A stretch of 64,000 nucleotides of DNA from Amycolatopsis suaedae (GTDB taxonomy: Bacteria > Actinomycetota > Actinomycetes > Mycobacteriales > Pseudonocardiaceae), in assembly GCF_004214935.1 (NCBI RefSeq), contig NZ_SFCC01000016.1, positions 162,919 to 226,918 on the forward strand. The letters run 5' to 3'. Position numbers and translations under genes: made by a program. Every line of letters starts with the position of its first letter. Position 1 is the stretch's first letter. Shown here one piece after another: positions 9,251 through 16,425 of the stretch. The notes under the pieces are model-generated. The model saw only the letters and a program-made list of their open reading frames with translations, searched no databases and was not told the origin of the DNA.

Positions 9251-9254
9251 GTGC

Positions 9255-9267
9255 CATATGATATATG
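9255..9267. promoter_or_regulatory. Palindromic operator candidate between dapA-like gene and gntR
   Basis: CATAT and ATATG arms around GAT form a perfect 13-bp inverted repeat in otherwise GC-rich DNA. It sits directly upstream of the DapA-type start, in the spacer shared with the divergent GntR gene at 9326. Position and symmetry suggest the binding site of that regulator; the AT content also fits a promoter -10 region. Confidence 0.45.
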
Positions 9268-9325
9268 ACGTGACCACCGCGTAGATTTGATTCCACCACC
9301 GCCCGCCGAACCGGAGTGAGAACCG

Positions 9326-9976
9326 ATGTCAGGGACGTTCAGCCTGCCAGCCTCGCGGACCGAGGTCGTGCTCGAGGAGATCCGCCGGGGCATCCTCACC
9401 CGGGAACTGCGGCCGGGCCAGCCGCTGGTCGAGGCCGAGCTGGCGCAGCGGCTCGGCGTGTCGAAGACGCCGGTGCGCGAGGCGCTCAAGGTGCTGTCGA
9501 ACTCCGGGCTGGTGACGTTCAGCCCATACAAGGGCGCGTCGGTGTGCGTCGTCGACGCCGCCATGGCCAGGGACGTGTTCGACCTGCGGCTGATGCTCGA
9601 ACCCGAGGCGGTGCGGCGGTCCGTGCAGCGCGGCGATCCGGCCGTCGTCGACGAGGCGGCCGAGGCGCTCAAGGCAGCGCAGGCCGCGCTGCCCGACCGG
9701 GATCACGCCGAGCTGAGCCTGCTCAACCGCACGTTCCACCGCGCCCTCTACGCCGGCTGCGGCAACCCGCTGCTGATCGACATCCTGGACCAGCTGCGTG
9801 ACCGCTCCGCGCTGATCAGCATCGTCGGCTGGGACGCCAATCCCAGCTGGCGCAAGGAATGGAACGAGCACAAGGCGGTACTGGCGGCGGCCCGCAAGGG
9901 CGACGCGGACGGCGCCGCGGAGCTGCTGCGCCGCCACATCGCGGACTTCCTGGAGCGCATCCTCGCCGTGACCTAG
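9326..9976 (+). CDS. GntR family transcriptional regulator, FCD (FadR-type) subgroup
   Basis: A 216-residue DNA-binding regulator. The N-terminal winged helix spans about residues 8-75 (LEEIRRGILTRELRPGQPLVEAELAQ, then the recognition region GVSKTPVREALKVL). The C-terminal all-helical FCD domain has the metal/ligand-type residues in HAELSLLNRTFHRALY and the later RRHIADF. ATG 9326 follows GGAGTGAG. It is divergent from the DapA/IlvD genes and probably represses them until the sugar acid or its keto-deoxy derivative binds; this role is inferred from layout. Confidence 0.88.
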   Translation: MSGTFSLPASRTEVVLEEIRRGILTRELRPGQPLVEAELAQRLGVSKTPVREALKVLSNSGLVTFSPYKGASVCVVDAAMARDVFDLRLMLEPEAVRRSVQRGDPAVVDEAAEALKAAQAALPDRDHAELSLLNRTFHRALYAGCGNPLLIDILDQLRDRSALISIVGWDANPSWRKEWNEHKAVLAAARKGDADGAAELLRRHIADFLERILAVT

Positions 9977-10095
9977 CCGTGCCCGTCCGCCGCCCAGCTC
10001 CCTCGCTGTCCTGCGGGTGGTGCTGGTGCCGTGAAGGGGGCCCTCACTGCGTCTGATGTCAGGGTCCCGGCGAAGTCGGGCGCCGGGCGTGAGCA

Positions 10096-10134
10096 AGGGA
10101 GCTTTACTGGCGAAGAAGGGTAGTAAAGCTCCCT
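10096..10134. terminator. 13-bp-stem hairpin inside repeat copy A
   Basis: AGGGAGCTTTACT and AGTAAAGCTCCCT form a perfect 13-bp stem around a 13-base loop. It lies about 120 bp after the GntR gene and could act as a factor-independent terminator, although no U-tract follows. The same arm occurs only once in repeat copy B. Confidence 0.45.
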
Positions 10135-10461
10135 CGCTGCTTTACGGGTGTGGCTGGTGGGGCTGCCGTGGCCTGTGATGCCAGCGGGACACCTGGGATC
10201 GCGTGAAGGCCGAGCTCCTGTCGCCAGACGTGATGAAGGTGGCCTTCACCTACCTGACGCGAACCCGCCACGCGGGCACACCTGCCACACCGGCACCAGC
10301 CAGCACACCCACCCCACCAGCCACCACGAACGAGACAACACCCCCGCACCCCGCCGCCAGCAACGGCACCATACTTGCGCGAGACGCAACCACAGCGCCC
10401 CTGCCCACGGACCCAGACCGTCGCTGCCCACGACATTGCCGGGACCTCGACGTCTGACGTA

Positions 10462-10478
10462 GTGAAGGGAGCCTTCAC
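10462..10478. repeat. Short palindrome GTGAAGG-GAG-CCTTCAC
   Basis: Perfect 7-bp arms around a 3-bp spacer mark the outer end of repeat copy A. Related units are at 10031-10047 (GTGAAGG...CCCTCAC), 10231-10249 (TGAAGG-TGG-CCTTCA) and 63581-63596, so this short palindrome is the recurring building block of the repeat family. Confidence 0.6.
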
Positions 10479-10495
10479 GGCACAGTGACTGGTCG

Positions 10496-10760
10496 GGAAT
10501 GCGACACTCGCGCTCCGGACCAGCAGGGCGCGCGACCGGCCCGTTCGGCCCCGCGAAACCGTGCCGGTCTCGCAGTCTGGAACCGGCATGCCGGACAGTG
10601 GGACCAGACGGGCGGGAATGCGCAACTCGCGGGTCCGGAACGGACAACTCGCGCGAACGGACCGCTCACACAGCCGACCGGCACGAGGCGGGAACCCGGT
10701 CCACATCGTGAGTTCTGCGCGCACGCACGCGAGTTCTGCGTTCCGGCACACGAGTTCTGC
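10496..10760. repeat. Degenerate 21-22-bp periodic repeats in a non-coding stretch
   Basis: The stretch 10479-10805 has no credible gene. It contains GGAATGCG at 10496 and 10615, CAACTCGCG at 10623 and 10645 (22 bp apart), and GAGTTCTGC at 10710, 10731 and 10752 (exactly 21 bp apart). CAACTCGCG and GAGTTCTGC arrays face opposite ways. Units are only partly conserved, unlike a CRISPR, and no cas genes are nearby. Confidence 0.55.
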
Positions 10761-10805
10761 ACTCGAGCCCACCCACCTCGCCCTGCCCGGCACCCGACTG
10801 TGCCT

Positions 10806-12038
10806 TCACGGCATCTGGCGAGCCAGGGGCGCGGACAGGTCGCGCATGCCGGGGGCCAGGGCGGCGTAGCCTGCCGAGAGCAGGCAGCCGGCACCGACCA
10901 CGAGCCAGGTCTGTGCCACGCCGAGGTTCTCCACGAGCAGTCCGGCCGCGGTGGTGCCGAGCGGGCCGGCCAGCAACGCCATCGAGCCGACGCTGCCGAT
11001 CACGCGGCCACGCAGCCGTTCCGGGGTCTGCTCCTGCATGACCACGGCCGTGATCGGGTTGACCGGGGCGGCGGCGACGCCGACGAGGGTGGCCAGCACG
11101 GTCATCCCGAGCACCGAGTCGAACAGGCCGAACGCCGCGATGCCCAGCGAGCAGAACGTCAGGCCCCACAACAGCACCGGCCGGCGCGGCAGGCGGTGCG
11201 CCACGATGCCGTAGACCACCGCACCGGCGACCCCGCCGACGGCGAACATCGCCGTCACCAGGCCCAGCTGCTCGGGCTGCCCGGCCCGCTGCAGCACCAC
11301 GGTCAGCACGATCGGGATCGGCGCCAGGAACATCACCAGCACCATGGCCGTCAGCCCGGTACCGCGCAGCACCGGCGTGCGCCAGACGAACCGCAGGCCT
11401 TCCAGTACGGCGTGGACGTAACGCTGCGGCGGCTCGGTGCCACGCACGTCGGCGGGGATGGTGAACGTGGTCAGCAGCACCGCGCCGGCGAACATGGCGA
11501 CCGTGACCCACAGCGTGTTGGACGCGCCGACCAGCGCGATCAGCACGCCGCCGATGCCGGGCGCGGCGATGTTGCCGATGCCGTCGAGTGCCTCACCCCA
11601 GGCGTTGATCCGCTCCAGCGGCGTGCGGGACGTCCTGGCGACGTCGGGGCGCAGCGATTCGCGCGCGGCCATGCCCGGCCCGTCGAACACCGCGCCCAGC
11701 GCGACCAGGACCGCGATCGTCACGCCGGTCAGTCCCAGCGTGCGGTCCAGCAGCGGCAGCGCAGCCACGGCGAGGCCGCTGAGGATGTCGGCGCCGATGC
11801 TCAGCCTGCGCCTGCCCCAGCGGTCGATCAGCGCACCGCCGAGCAGCGAGGACAGCGCCATGGGCCCCAGCGTGGCCGCGGCGATCAGCCCGGCCAGCGC
11901 GGCGCTGCCGGTGCGCTCCAGCACCAGCCACGGGATGGCCAGGTTGACGATGCCGTTGCCGGTGACGGACAGCCCGGTCGCGCCGAGCAGTCCGATGACC
12001 GGCAGCTGACGGCGCCAGCCGCTCTCGTGATCCGTCAC
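10806..12038 (-). CDS. MFS transporter (drug-efflux type)
   Basis: A 410-residue integral membrane protein with about twelve hydrophobic segments. The cytoplasmic loop motif LLGGALIDRWGRRRL (residues about 63-77) matches the MFS GxxxDRxGRR signature, and a second such loop, AHRLPRRP, follows the central linker. It resembles the enterobactin-exporter/multidrug group (DUF894-like). Substrate unknown. The GTG start at 12038 has no Shine-Dalgarno sequence and an imperfect palindrome lies 9 bp upstream, so the mRNA may be short-leadered and repressible. It is probably monocistronic. Confidence 0.85.
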   Translation of the reverse strand: MTDHESGWRRQLPVIGLLGATGLSVTGNGIVNLAIPWLVLERTGSAALAGLIAAATLGPMALSSLLGGALIDRWGRRRLSIGADILSGLAVAALPLLDRTLGLTGVTIAVLVALGAVFDGPGMAARESLRPDVARTSRTPLERINAWGEALDGIGNIAAPGIGGVLIALVGASNTLWVTVAMFAGAVLLTTFTIPADVRGTEPPQRYVHAVLEGLRFVWRTPVLRGTGLTAMVLVMFLAPIPIVLTVVLQRAGQPEQLGLVTAMFAVGGVAGAVVYGIVAHRLPRRPVLLWGLTFCSLGIAAFGLFDSVLGMTVLATLVGVAAAPVNPITAVVMQEQTPERLRGRVIGSVGSMALLAGPLGTTAAGLLVENLGVAQTWLVVGAGCLLSAGYAALAPGMRDLSAPLARQMP

Positions 12039-12046
12039 GAGAGTGA

Positions 12047-12064
12047 GTGTACATCAATGTTCAC
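12047..12064. promoter_or_regulatory. Imperfect palindrome upstream of the MFS gene
   Basis: GTGTACAT and ATGTTCAC flank CA, giving 8-bp arms with one mismatch. It starts 9 bp before the GTG of the MFS gene and lies in the 42-bp spacer to the next gene, which is where a repressor of an efflux pump would bind. No regulator gene adjoins it, so its protein is unknown. Confidence 0.35.
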
Positions 12065-12080
12065 ATCGGGACGGTAATGC

Positions 12081-13226
12081 TCACTCGTCCAGGGTGCGGA
12101 AGGTGAGGCCTGCCGCGACCAGGCGGTCGATCAGGGCCTGGCCCATGGCGGTCGCCGTGGTCACCTGGCCCGCGGTCTCCGGCAGGTCGTCGGTGGCCAG
12201 GCACAGGGCCGACTCCCCGAACATCACGGCCGTCTCGTCGTAGCCGGGGTCGCGGCCGGACACCTCGGTGACCACCCGGCGCCCGCCGCCCTCGCCGGTG
12301 AACCGGACGGCGAACCACGACTTCGCCCTGCGCTCGGCGCTGGGCCCGTTCCCGGACGGCTGCAGGCGCTCCAGTGCCCGGCGGGCGGGCGGAACCTGCG
12401 CCAGTGCCGCGACGGCGGTCAGCCCGGCGACACCGGCCACCAGCGCGGGCAGCCGCCGCACCGTGGCGTACTGCCGGTACCGGAAGCTGCCGCCGCCGTA
12501 CCCGCGGGCGGCAGCCGAGCGGGCCACGATCTGCGGGTCGATCGTCGGCATCGGCACCGCCCAGTTGCCGGTACCGCGTTCGCGGTGCGGCACACCGGAC
12601 AGCGGCCGCATCGGCAGGCCCTCGACGCGGGCCCGTTCCCGTGCCGTCCGCAGCATCGGCAGCAGGCGGGAGGCCGCCGTCAGCGCCGAGGCGTAGGTGC
12701 CGCCGGAGAACGCCGCGCCCACCCGCAGGTAGGCGTCCAGCCGGATGGGCACCCCGGCGGGCAGGCGGTCCACCGTGTACAGCGCGCCCAGGTCGTAGGG
12801 GATGGAGTCGAACCCGCAGGCATGTACCAGCCGGGCCCCGGTGCCGACGGCCCGTTCGTGGTGGCGCAGGTAGACGCGGTCGGCGAACTCCGGCTCGCCG
12901 GTCAGGTCCAGGTAGTCGGTCCCGGTGTCGGCGCACGCGGCGACCAGCGGCTCGCCGTGGCGCAGGTAGGGGCCGACGGTCGTGGCCACCACACGCGTGG
13001 ACCGGGCGACCGCCCGCAGCGAGTCCGGGTCGGCGACGTCGGCCCGCAGCAGCGGGACGTCCGCGTGGGCAGGGCCGAGCCGGTCGCGTACGGCGGCGAG
13101 CTTGGCGGTGTTGCGGCCGGCCAGTGCCCAGCGCAGGCCGGCGGGGGCGGCGCGGGCGAGGTACTCGGCGACGAGCGTGCCGGTGAACCCGGTCGCCCCG
13201 AACAACACCAGATCGTGGTCAGACAT
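12081..13226 (-). CDS. Saccharopine-dehydrogenase-like / trans-acting enoyl reductase family protein
   Basis: A 381-residue NAD(P)-binding protein. The N-terminus (VLFGATGFTGTLVAEYLA) is a Rossmann GxTGxxG motif, followed by LAGRNTAKL, HACGFDSIPYDLGA and a C-terminal region with a short hydrophobic helix near residues 235-255. This layout matches actinobacterial saccharopine dehydrogenase NADP-binding-domain proteins, a group including the mycobacterial trans-acting enoyl reductase. It probably acts on an acyl or lipid intermediate; lysine metabolism is unlikely. It is divergent from an SDR gene across a perfect palindrome at 13236. Confidence 0.8.
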   Translation of the reverse strand: MSDHDLVLFGATGFTGTLVAEYLARAAPAGLRWALAGRNTAKLAAVRDRLGPAHADVPLLRADVADPDSLRAVARSTRVVATTVGPYLRHGEPLVAACADTGTDYLDLTGEPEFADRVYLRHHERAVGTGARLVHACGFDSIPYDLGALYTVDRLPAGVPIRLDAYLRVGAAFSGGTYASALTAASRLLPMLRTARERARVEGLPMRPLSGVPHRERGTGNWAVPMPTIDPQIVARSAAARGYGGGSFRYRQYATVRRLPALVAGVAGLTAVAALAQVPPARRALERLQPSGNGPSAERRAKSWFAVRFTGEGGGRRVVTEVSGRDPGYDETAVMFGESALCLATDDLPETAGQVTTATAMGQALIDRLVAAGLTFRTLDE

Positions 13227-13235
13227 GTGTGTATA

Positions 13236-13248
13236 TTACTCGAAGTAA
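13236..13248. promoter_or_regulatory. Operator candidate TTACT-CGA-AGTAA in a divergent promoter
   Basis: Perfect 5-bp arms around CGA lie 10 bp upstream of the minus-strand enoyl-reductase-like gene and 33 bp upstream of the plus-strand SDR. The symmetry and the AT-rich context (GTATATTACT) suggest a TetR-type operator overlapping both promoters. No candidate regulator is encoded next to it. Confidence 0.45.
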
Positions 13249-13280
13249 CACATACCGACGGTATCCCCAGGGGAGCGGCG

Positions 13281-14099
13281 ATGAGGCAGTTCACCGACCG
13301 GGTCGCGGTCGTCACCGGCGCGGGGTCCGGCATCGGCCGGGCACTGGCACGTGACCTGGCCGTCCGTGGCGCGCAGCTGGCGTTGTCCGACGTCGACGGC
13401 GAGCGGCTGTCCGCCGTCGTCGCCGAGTGCGAATCGCTGGGCGCGAAGGTCAGCGGGCAGGCACTGGACGTCGGTGACCGCGCCGCCGTCCTGGCCTACG
13501 CGGACCGGGTCGCCGAGGAGTTCGGCCGGGTGGAACTCGTGGTGAACAACGCAGGTGTCGCGCTCAAGGGCACGGTCGCCGAGATGGACTGGGCCGACCT
13601 GGACTGGATCGTCGGCGTCAACTTCTGGGGCGTGGTGCACGGCAGCAAGGCGTTCCTGCCGCACCTGATCGCGGCGGGGGAGGGCCATCTGGTCAACATC
13701 TCCAGCGTGTTCGGCCTGATCGGCGTGCCGACGCAGTCGGCGTACAACGCCACCAAGTTCGCCGTGCGCGGCTTCACCGAGGCGCTGCGGCAGGAGATGG
13801 TGGTGGCCGGGCACCGGGTCGGCGTGAGCTGCGTGCACCCCGGCGGCGTGCGCACGAACATCGCCCGTGACGCCCGTGGGCTGCCCGGCGACGAGCGGGC
13901 CAGCGCCGCGAAGCTGTTCGACCGGGTCGCCCGCACCAGCCCGGAACGGGCCGCCCGCACCATCCTGCGCGGCGTGCAGCGGGACCGGGCGAGGATCCTC
14001 GTCGGCCCGGACGCGTACCTGATCGACGCGCTGCCCCGGGTGCTCAGCGCCGGGTACCAGCGGCTGGTCGCCGGGGTGGCGAAGCGGCTGCCGCTGTAG
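13281..14099 (+). CDS. Short-chain dehydrogenase/reductase (SDR), paralog 1
   Basis: A 272-residue classical SDR. It has the cofactor loop TGAGSGIG (residues 13-20), NNAG (about 92-95), the catalytic serine in NISSVFGLIG, and YNATK (YxxxK). ATG 13281 is chosen because GGGAGCGG lies just upstream and it starts the conserved RVAVVTGAG strand; the open frame extends upstream as antisense shadow. The aspartate after the second strand (LALSDVDG) favours NAD(H). About 70% of residues are shared with the SDR at 14629, so the two are a recent tandem duplication. Substrate unknown. Confidence 0.88.
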   Translation: MRQFTDRVAVVTGAGSGIGRALARDLAVRGAQLALSDVDGERLSAVVAECESLGAKVSGQALDVGDRAAVLAYADRVAEEFGRVELVVNNAGVALKGTVAEMDWADLDWIVGVNFWGVVHGSKAFLPHLIAAGEGHLVNISSVFGLIGVPTQSAYNATKFAVRGFTEALRQEMVVAGHRVGVSCVHPGGVRTNIARDARGLPGDERASAAKLFDRVARTSPERAARTILRGVQRDRARILVGPDAYLIDALPRVLSAGYQRLVAGVAKRLPL

Positions 14100-14162
14100 C
14101 AGTCCTGGTAATTCACTGGCATTCGCTGGCGCGGGCGGGCCGTGCGTGCTGGAGTGGCCGCC

Positions 14163-14606
14163 ATGACGATCACCGCCGACCTGCGTGCCGCCCGCGAGGC
14201 TCTCGTGCGCGAGCACATGGAGTCCGAGAACACCCACGAGTTCGACACCACGCTGGCCACCTTCGACCACCCGCGTTACGAGATCGTGGCCACCGGCCAG
14301 GTCTACGACGGTGCCGAGCAGGTGTCGGCCTACTACGCCAGGACCCGGGAGATCTTCCCCGACCAGCGCAACGAGCTGATCGCGCTGCACCACGCCGACG
14401 ACGCGGTGATCGCCGAGTTCTGGCTGCTCGGCACGCACCGGGGCAGCATCGCGGGGGAGCCGCCGACCGGCAAGGAGTTCCGCATCCGCGCGGCCGCGCT
14501 GTTCCTGTTCGAGGGCCCGACGCTGGTGTGCGAGCGGGTCTACAACGACATGCTCGGCATCCTCACCCAGATCGGCCTCGCCCCCGAGCTGACACTAGAT
14601 TCGTGA
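14163..14606 (+). CDS. SnoaL/NTF2-like ester-cyclase-type protein
   Basis: A small 147-residue alpha+beta protein of the NTF2-like cone fold. The FDTTLATFDHPRYEIVATGQVYDGAEQVSAYY stretch and the later VIAEFWLLGTHRG strands fit SnoaL-like ester cyclases and polyketide-cyclase-related proteins of unknown substrate. ATG 14163 is selected because GGAGTGG lies at 14151-14157; a GTG 21 bp upstream is less likely. It sits between two near-identical SDR genes in the same direction, so all three may act on one small molecule. Confidence 0.75.
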   Translation: MTITADLRAAREALVREHMESENTHEFDTTLATFDHPRYEIVATGQVYDGAEQVSAYYARTREIFPDQRNELIALHHADDAVIAEFWLLGTHRGSIAGEPPTGKEFRIRAAALFLFEGPTLVCERVYNDMLGILTQIGLAPELTLDS

Positions 14607-14628
14607 GCCTCACCGGACGGGAGCGGCG

Positions 14629-15444
14629 ATGAGGGAGTTCACCGGCAGGGTCGCGGTGGTGACCGGCGCGGGGTCCGGCATCGGCAGGGCACTGGCCCGC
14701 GACCTCGCCGCGCGCGGGGCCGAGCTGGCGTTGTCCGACGTCGACGGCGACCGGCTGGGCACCGTCGTCGACGAGTGCGCCGGGCTGGGCGCCACGGCCC
14801 GCGGGTACGTACTCGACGTCAGCGACCGGGCCGCCGTGCTGGCCCACGCCGATCAGGTCGCGGGCGACTTCGGCCGCGTCGAGCTGGTGGTCAACAACGC
14901 CGGGGTCACGCTGAGCGGCAAGATCACCGAGGCGGAGTGGGCCGACCTGGACTGGATCGTCGGCATCAACTTCTGGGGCGTCGTGCACGGCAGCAAGGCG
15001 TTCCTGCCGCACCTGATCGCCGCGGACGAGGCGTACCTGGTCAACGTCTCCAGCATGTTCGGCCTGATCGGCGTTCCGGGCCAGGCGGCCTACAGCGCCA
15101 CCAAGTTCGGCGTGCGCGGCTTCACCGAGGCGTTGCGGCAGGAGATGCTGGCCGGCGGGCACCGGGTGGGCGTGAGCAGTGTGCACCCCGGCTGCGTGCG
15201 GACCAACATCGTCCGGGACGCCCGCGGCATCCCGGATGCCGAGCGGGCCGAGTCGGCGCGGGCGTTCGACCGGATCGCCGGGACCACGGCCGAGCGCGCG
15301 GCGAGCACCATCCTGCGGGGCGTCCAGCGGCGCAAGCCGAAGATCCTCGTCGGCGGCGACGCCCGCGTGGTGGACCTGCTGCCCAGGCTCTTCGGCGCCG
15401 GCTACCAGCGCCTGACGGCCGGCCTGACGAAGCGCCTGCCGTAA
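14629..15444 (+). CDS. Short-chain dehydrogenase/reductase (SDR), paralog 2
   Basis: A 271-residue SDR closely related to the gene at 13281. It has TGAGSGIG, NNAG, NVSSMFGLIG and YSATK. Conserved blocks such as ADLDWIVGINFWGVVHGSKAF are nearly identical in both copies, while the C-terminal third has diverged more, suggesting duplication followed by some specialisation. GGGAGCGG precedes the ATG, as in its paralog. It ends the three-gene unit that begins at 13281. Confidence 0.87.
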   Translation: MREFTGRVAVVTGAGSGIGRALARDLAARGAELALSDVDGDRLGTVVDECAGLGATARGYVLDVSDRAAVLAHADQVAGDFGRVELVVNNAGVTLSGKITEAEWADLDWIVGINFWGVVHGSKAFLPHLIAADEAYLVNVSSMFGLIGVPGQAAYSATKFGVRGFTEALRQEMLAGGHRVGVSSVHPGCVRTNIVRDARGIPDAERAESARAFDRIAGTTAERAASTILRGVQRRKPKILVGGDARVVDLLPRLFGAGYQRLTAGLTKRLP

Positions 15445-15517
15445 GCGCCCGTCGGCACTCATCGGATCAATTCGAGAACATTGCCCGGTCGGGCTCTAGA
15501 TCCAGCGTTCCAATTGC

Positions 15518-15538
15518 TGTATACATCGGATGTCTACA
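15518..15538. promoter_or_regulatory. Palindromic operator upstream of the fucose operon (site 1)
   Basis: Arms TGTATACAT and ATGTCTACA flank CGG; only one position pair breaks symmetry in 9-bp arms. A related, weaker site occurs at 22733-22753 in front of the GntR and mutarotase genes. The shared sequence (CGGATGTCT) marks these as sites for the local FadR-type regulator. The site overlaps an in-frame ATG at 15530, which argues that translation of the hydrolase starts downstream at 15566. Confidence 0.65.
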
Positions 15539-15565
15539 GAAGAGGATCGCTGGGAGGATGGGCCC

Positions 15566-16420
15566 GTGCAGCTGTTGCGCCTCGGTGAGCCAGGAGCGGA
15601 ACGTCCCTACGTCCGTGCCGACGGAGGCGGCCTGCACGACCTGAGCCCGCTGACCACCGACATCGATGGCACCTTCCTCGCCGACGACGGTATCGCCAGG
15701 ACGCGCGCCGCGCTCGCGGCGGGCGAGCTGCCGGCCGCGGACGGCACCGGCCTGCGCACCGGACCGCCGATCGCGCAGCCGGGCAAGGTCGTCTGCATCG
15801 GCCTGAACTACCGCCGCCACGCCGAGGAGACCGGCGGGGCCATCCCCGAGGAGCCGGTGGTGTTCATGAAGGCGCCCGACGTTGTGGTCGGCCCGAACGA
15901 CCCGATCCTGCTGCCGCGCGGGTCCACCCACACGGACTGGGAGGTCGAGCTGGGCGTCGTCATCGGCCGCACCGCCCGCTACCTGGACGGTCCCGAGGCC
16001 GCGTTGGACCACGTCGCCGGATACGCGGTATCCAACGACGTGTCCGAGCGCGAGTACCAGCTGCACCGCGGCGGCCAGTGGGACAAGGGCAAGTCCTGCG
16101 AGAACTTCAACCCGCTCGGGCCGTGGCTGGTCCCGGCCGACGAGGTCGGCGACCCGCAGGTACTCGGCCTGCGGCTGTCGGTCAACGGCGCCCGCAAGCA
16201 GGATTCGAGCACCGCGGACATGATCTTCACGGTCGCCTACTGCGTGTACTACCTGAGCCAGTTCATGGTGCTGCGCCCCGGCGACCTGATCAACACCGGC
16301 ACCCCGGAGGGCGTCGCGCTCGGCCAGCCGCGGCCGCGGCCCTACCTGCGCGAGGGCGACGTGGTGGAGCTGGAGATCGACCGGCTCGGCACCCAGCGAC
16401 AGCGCGTCGAGCAGGGCTGA
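15566..16420 (+). CDS. Fumarylacetoacetate hydrolase family protein (2,4-diketo-3-deoxy-L-fuconate hydrolase)
   Basis: A 284-residue FAH-fold hydrolase. The catalytic domain holds VCIGLNYRRHAEETG, VVFMKAPD, DWEVELGVVIG with the metal-binding acidic residues, and the closing NTGTPEGVALG. In this gene order it would cleave 2,4-diketo-3-deoxy-L-fuconate to pyruvate and L-lactate, the last step of the non-phosphorylative L-fucose route. GTG 15566 is used because GGGAGG lies 7 bp upstream and the earlier ATG at 15530 is inside the operator. First gene of an operon running to the ABC permease. Confidence 0.82.
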   Translation: MQLLRLGEPGAERPYVRADGGGLHDLSPLTTDIDGTFLADDGIARTRAALAAGELPAADGTGLRTGPPIAQPGKVVCIGLNYRRHAEETGGAIPEEPVVFMKAPDVVVGPNDPILLPRGSTHTDWEVELGVVIGRTARYLDGPEAALDHVAGYAVSNDVSEREYQLHRGGQWDKGKSCENFNPLGPWLVPADEVGDPQVLGLRLSVNGARKQDSSTADMIFTVAYCVYYLSQFMVLRPGDLINTGTPEGVALGQPRPRPYLREGDVVELEIDRLGTQRQRVEQG

Positions 16421-16425
16421 CGGCG

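Larger units (their letters stand above)
10031..10478. repeat. Intergenic repeat, copy A (inverted partner of 63581-63924)
   Basis: Bases 10112-10478 match the reverse complement of 63581-63924 at roughly nine in ten positions by eye, with one extra stretch of about 20 bp in copy A near 10392-10415. The outer 50 bp at each end of copy A (10031-10080 and the reverse complement of 10429-10478) also resemble one another: both begin GTGAAGG and contain GGTCCCGGC(A/G)A(A/T)GTCG. The whole therefore looks like a short element with imperfect terminal inverted repeats. Differences between the copies are mostly non-synonymous in every frame, so no coding function is supported. Confidence 0.75.

Noticed and set aside
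10203..10457. Peptide encoded by the repeat, similar to one from 63609-63833
   Set aside because: The frames are shared only because the DNA is repeated; substitutions between the copies are mostly amino-acid changing and a ~20-bp insertion shifts the end. The opposite-strand frames (10246-10647, 63581-63790) behave the same way.
10496..10760. CRISPR-like array
   Set aside because: Units are short, degenerate and partly on opposite strands, spacers are not unique 30-mers, and no cas gene is present.
15530..15565. Longer N-terminus of the FAH-family hydrolase from ATG 15530
   Set aside because: The ATG lies inside the 21-bp palindromic operator and lacks a ribosome site; GTG 15566 has GGGAGG at good spacing.
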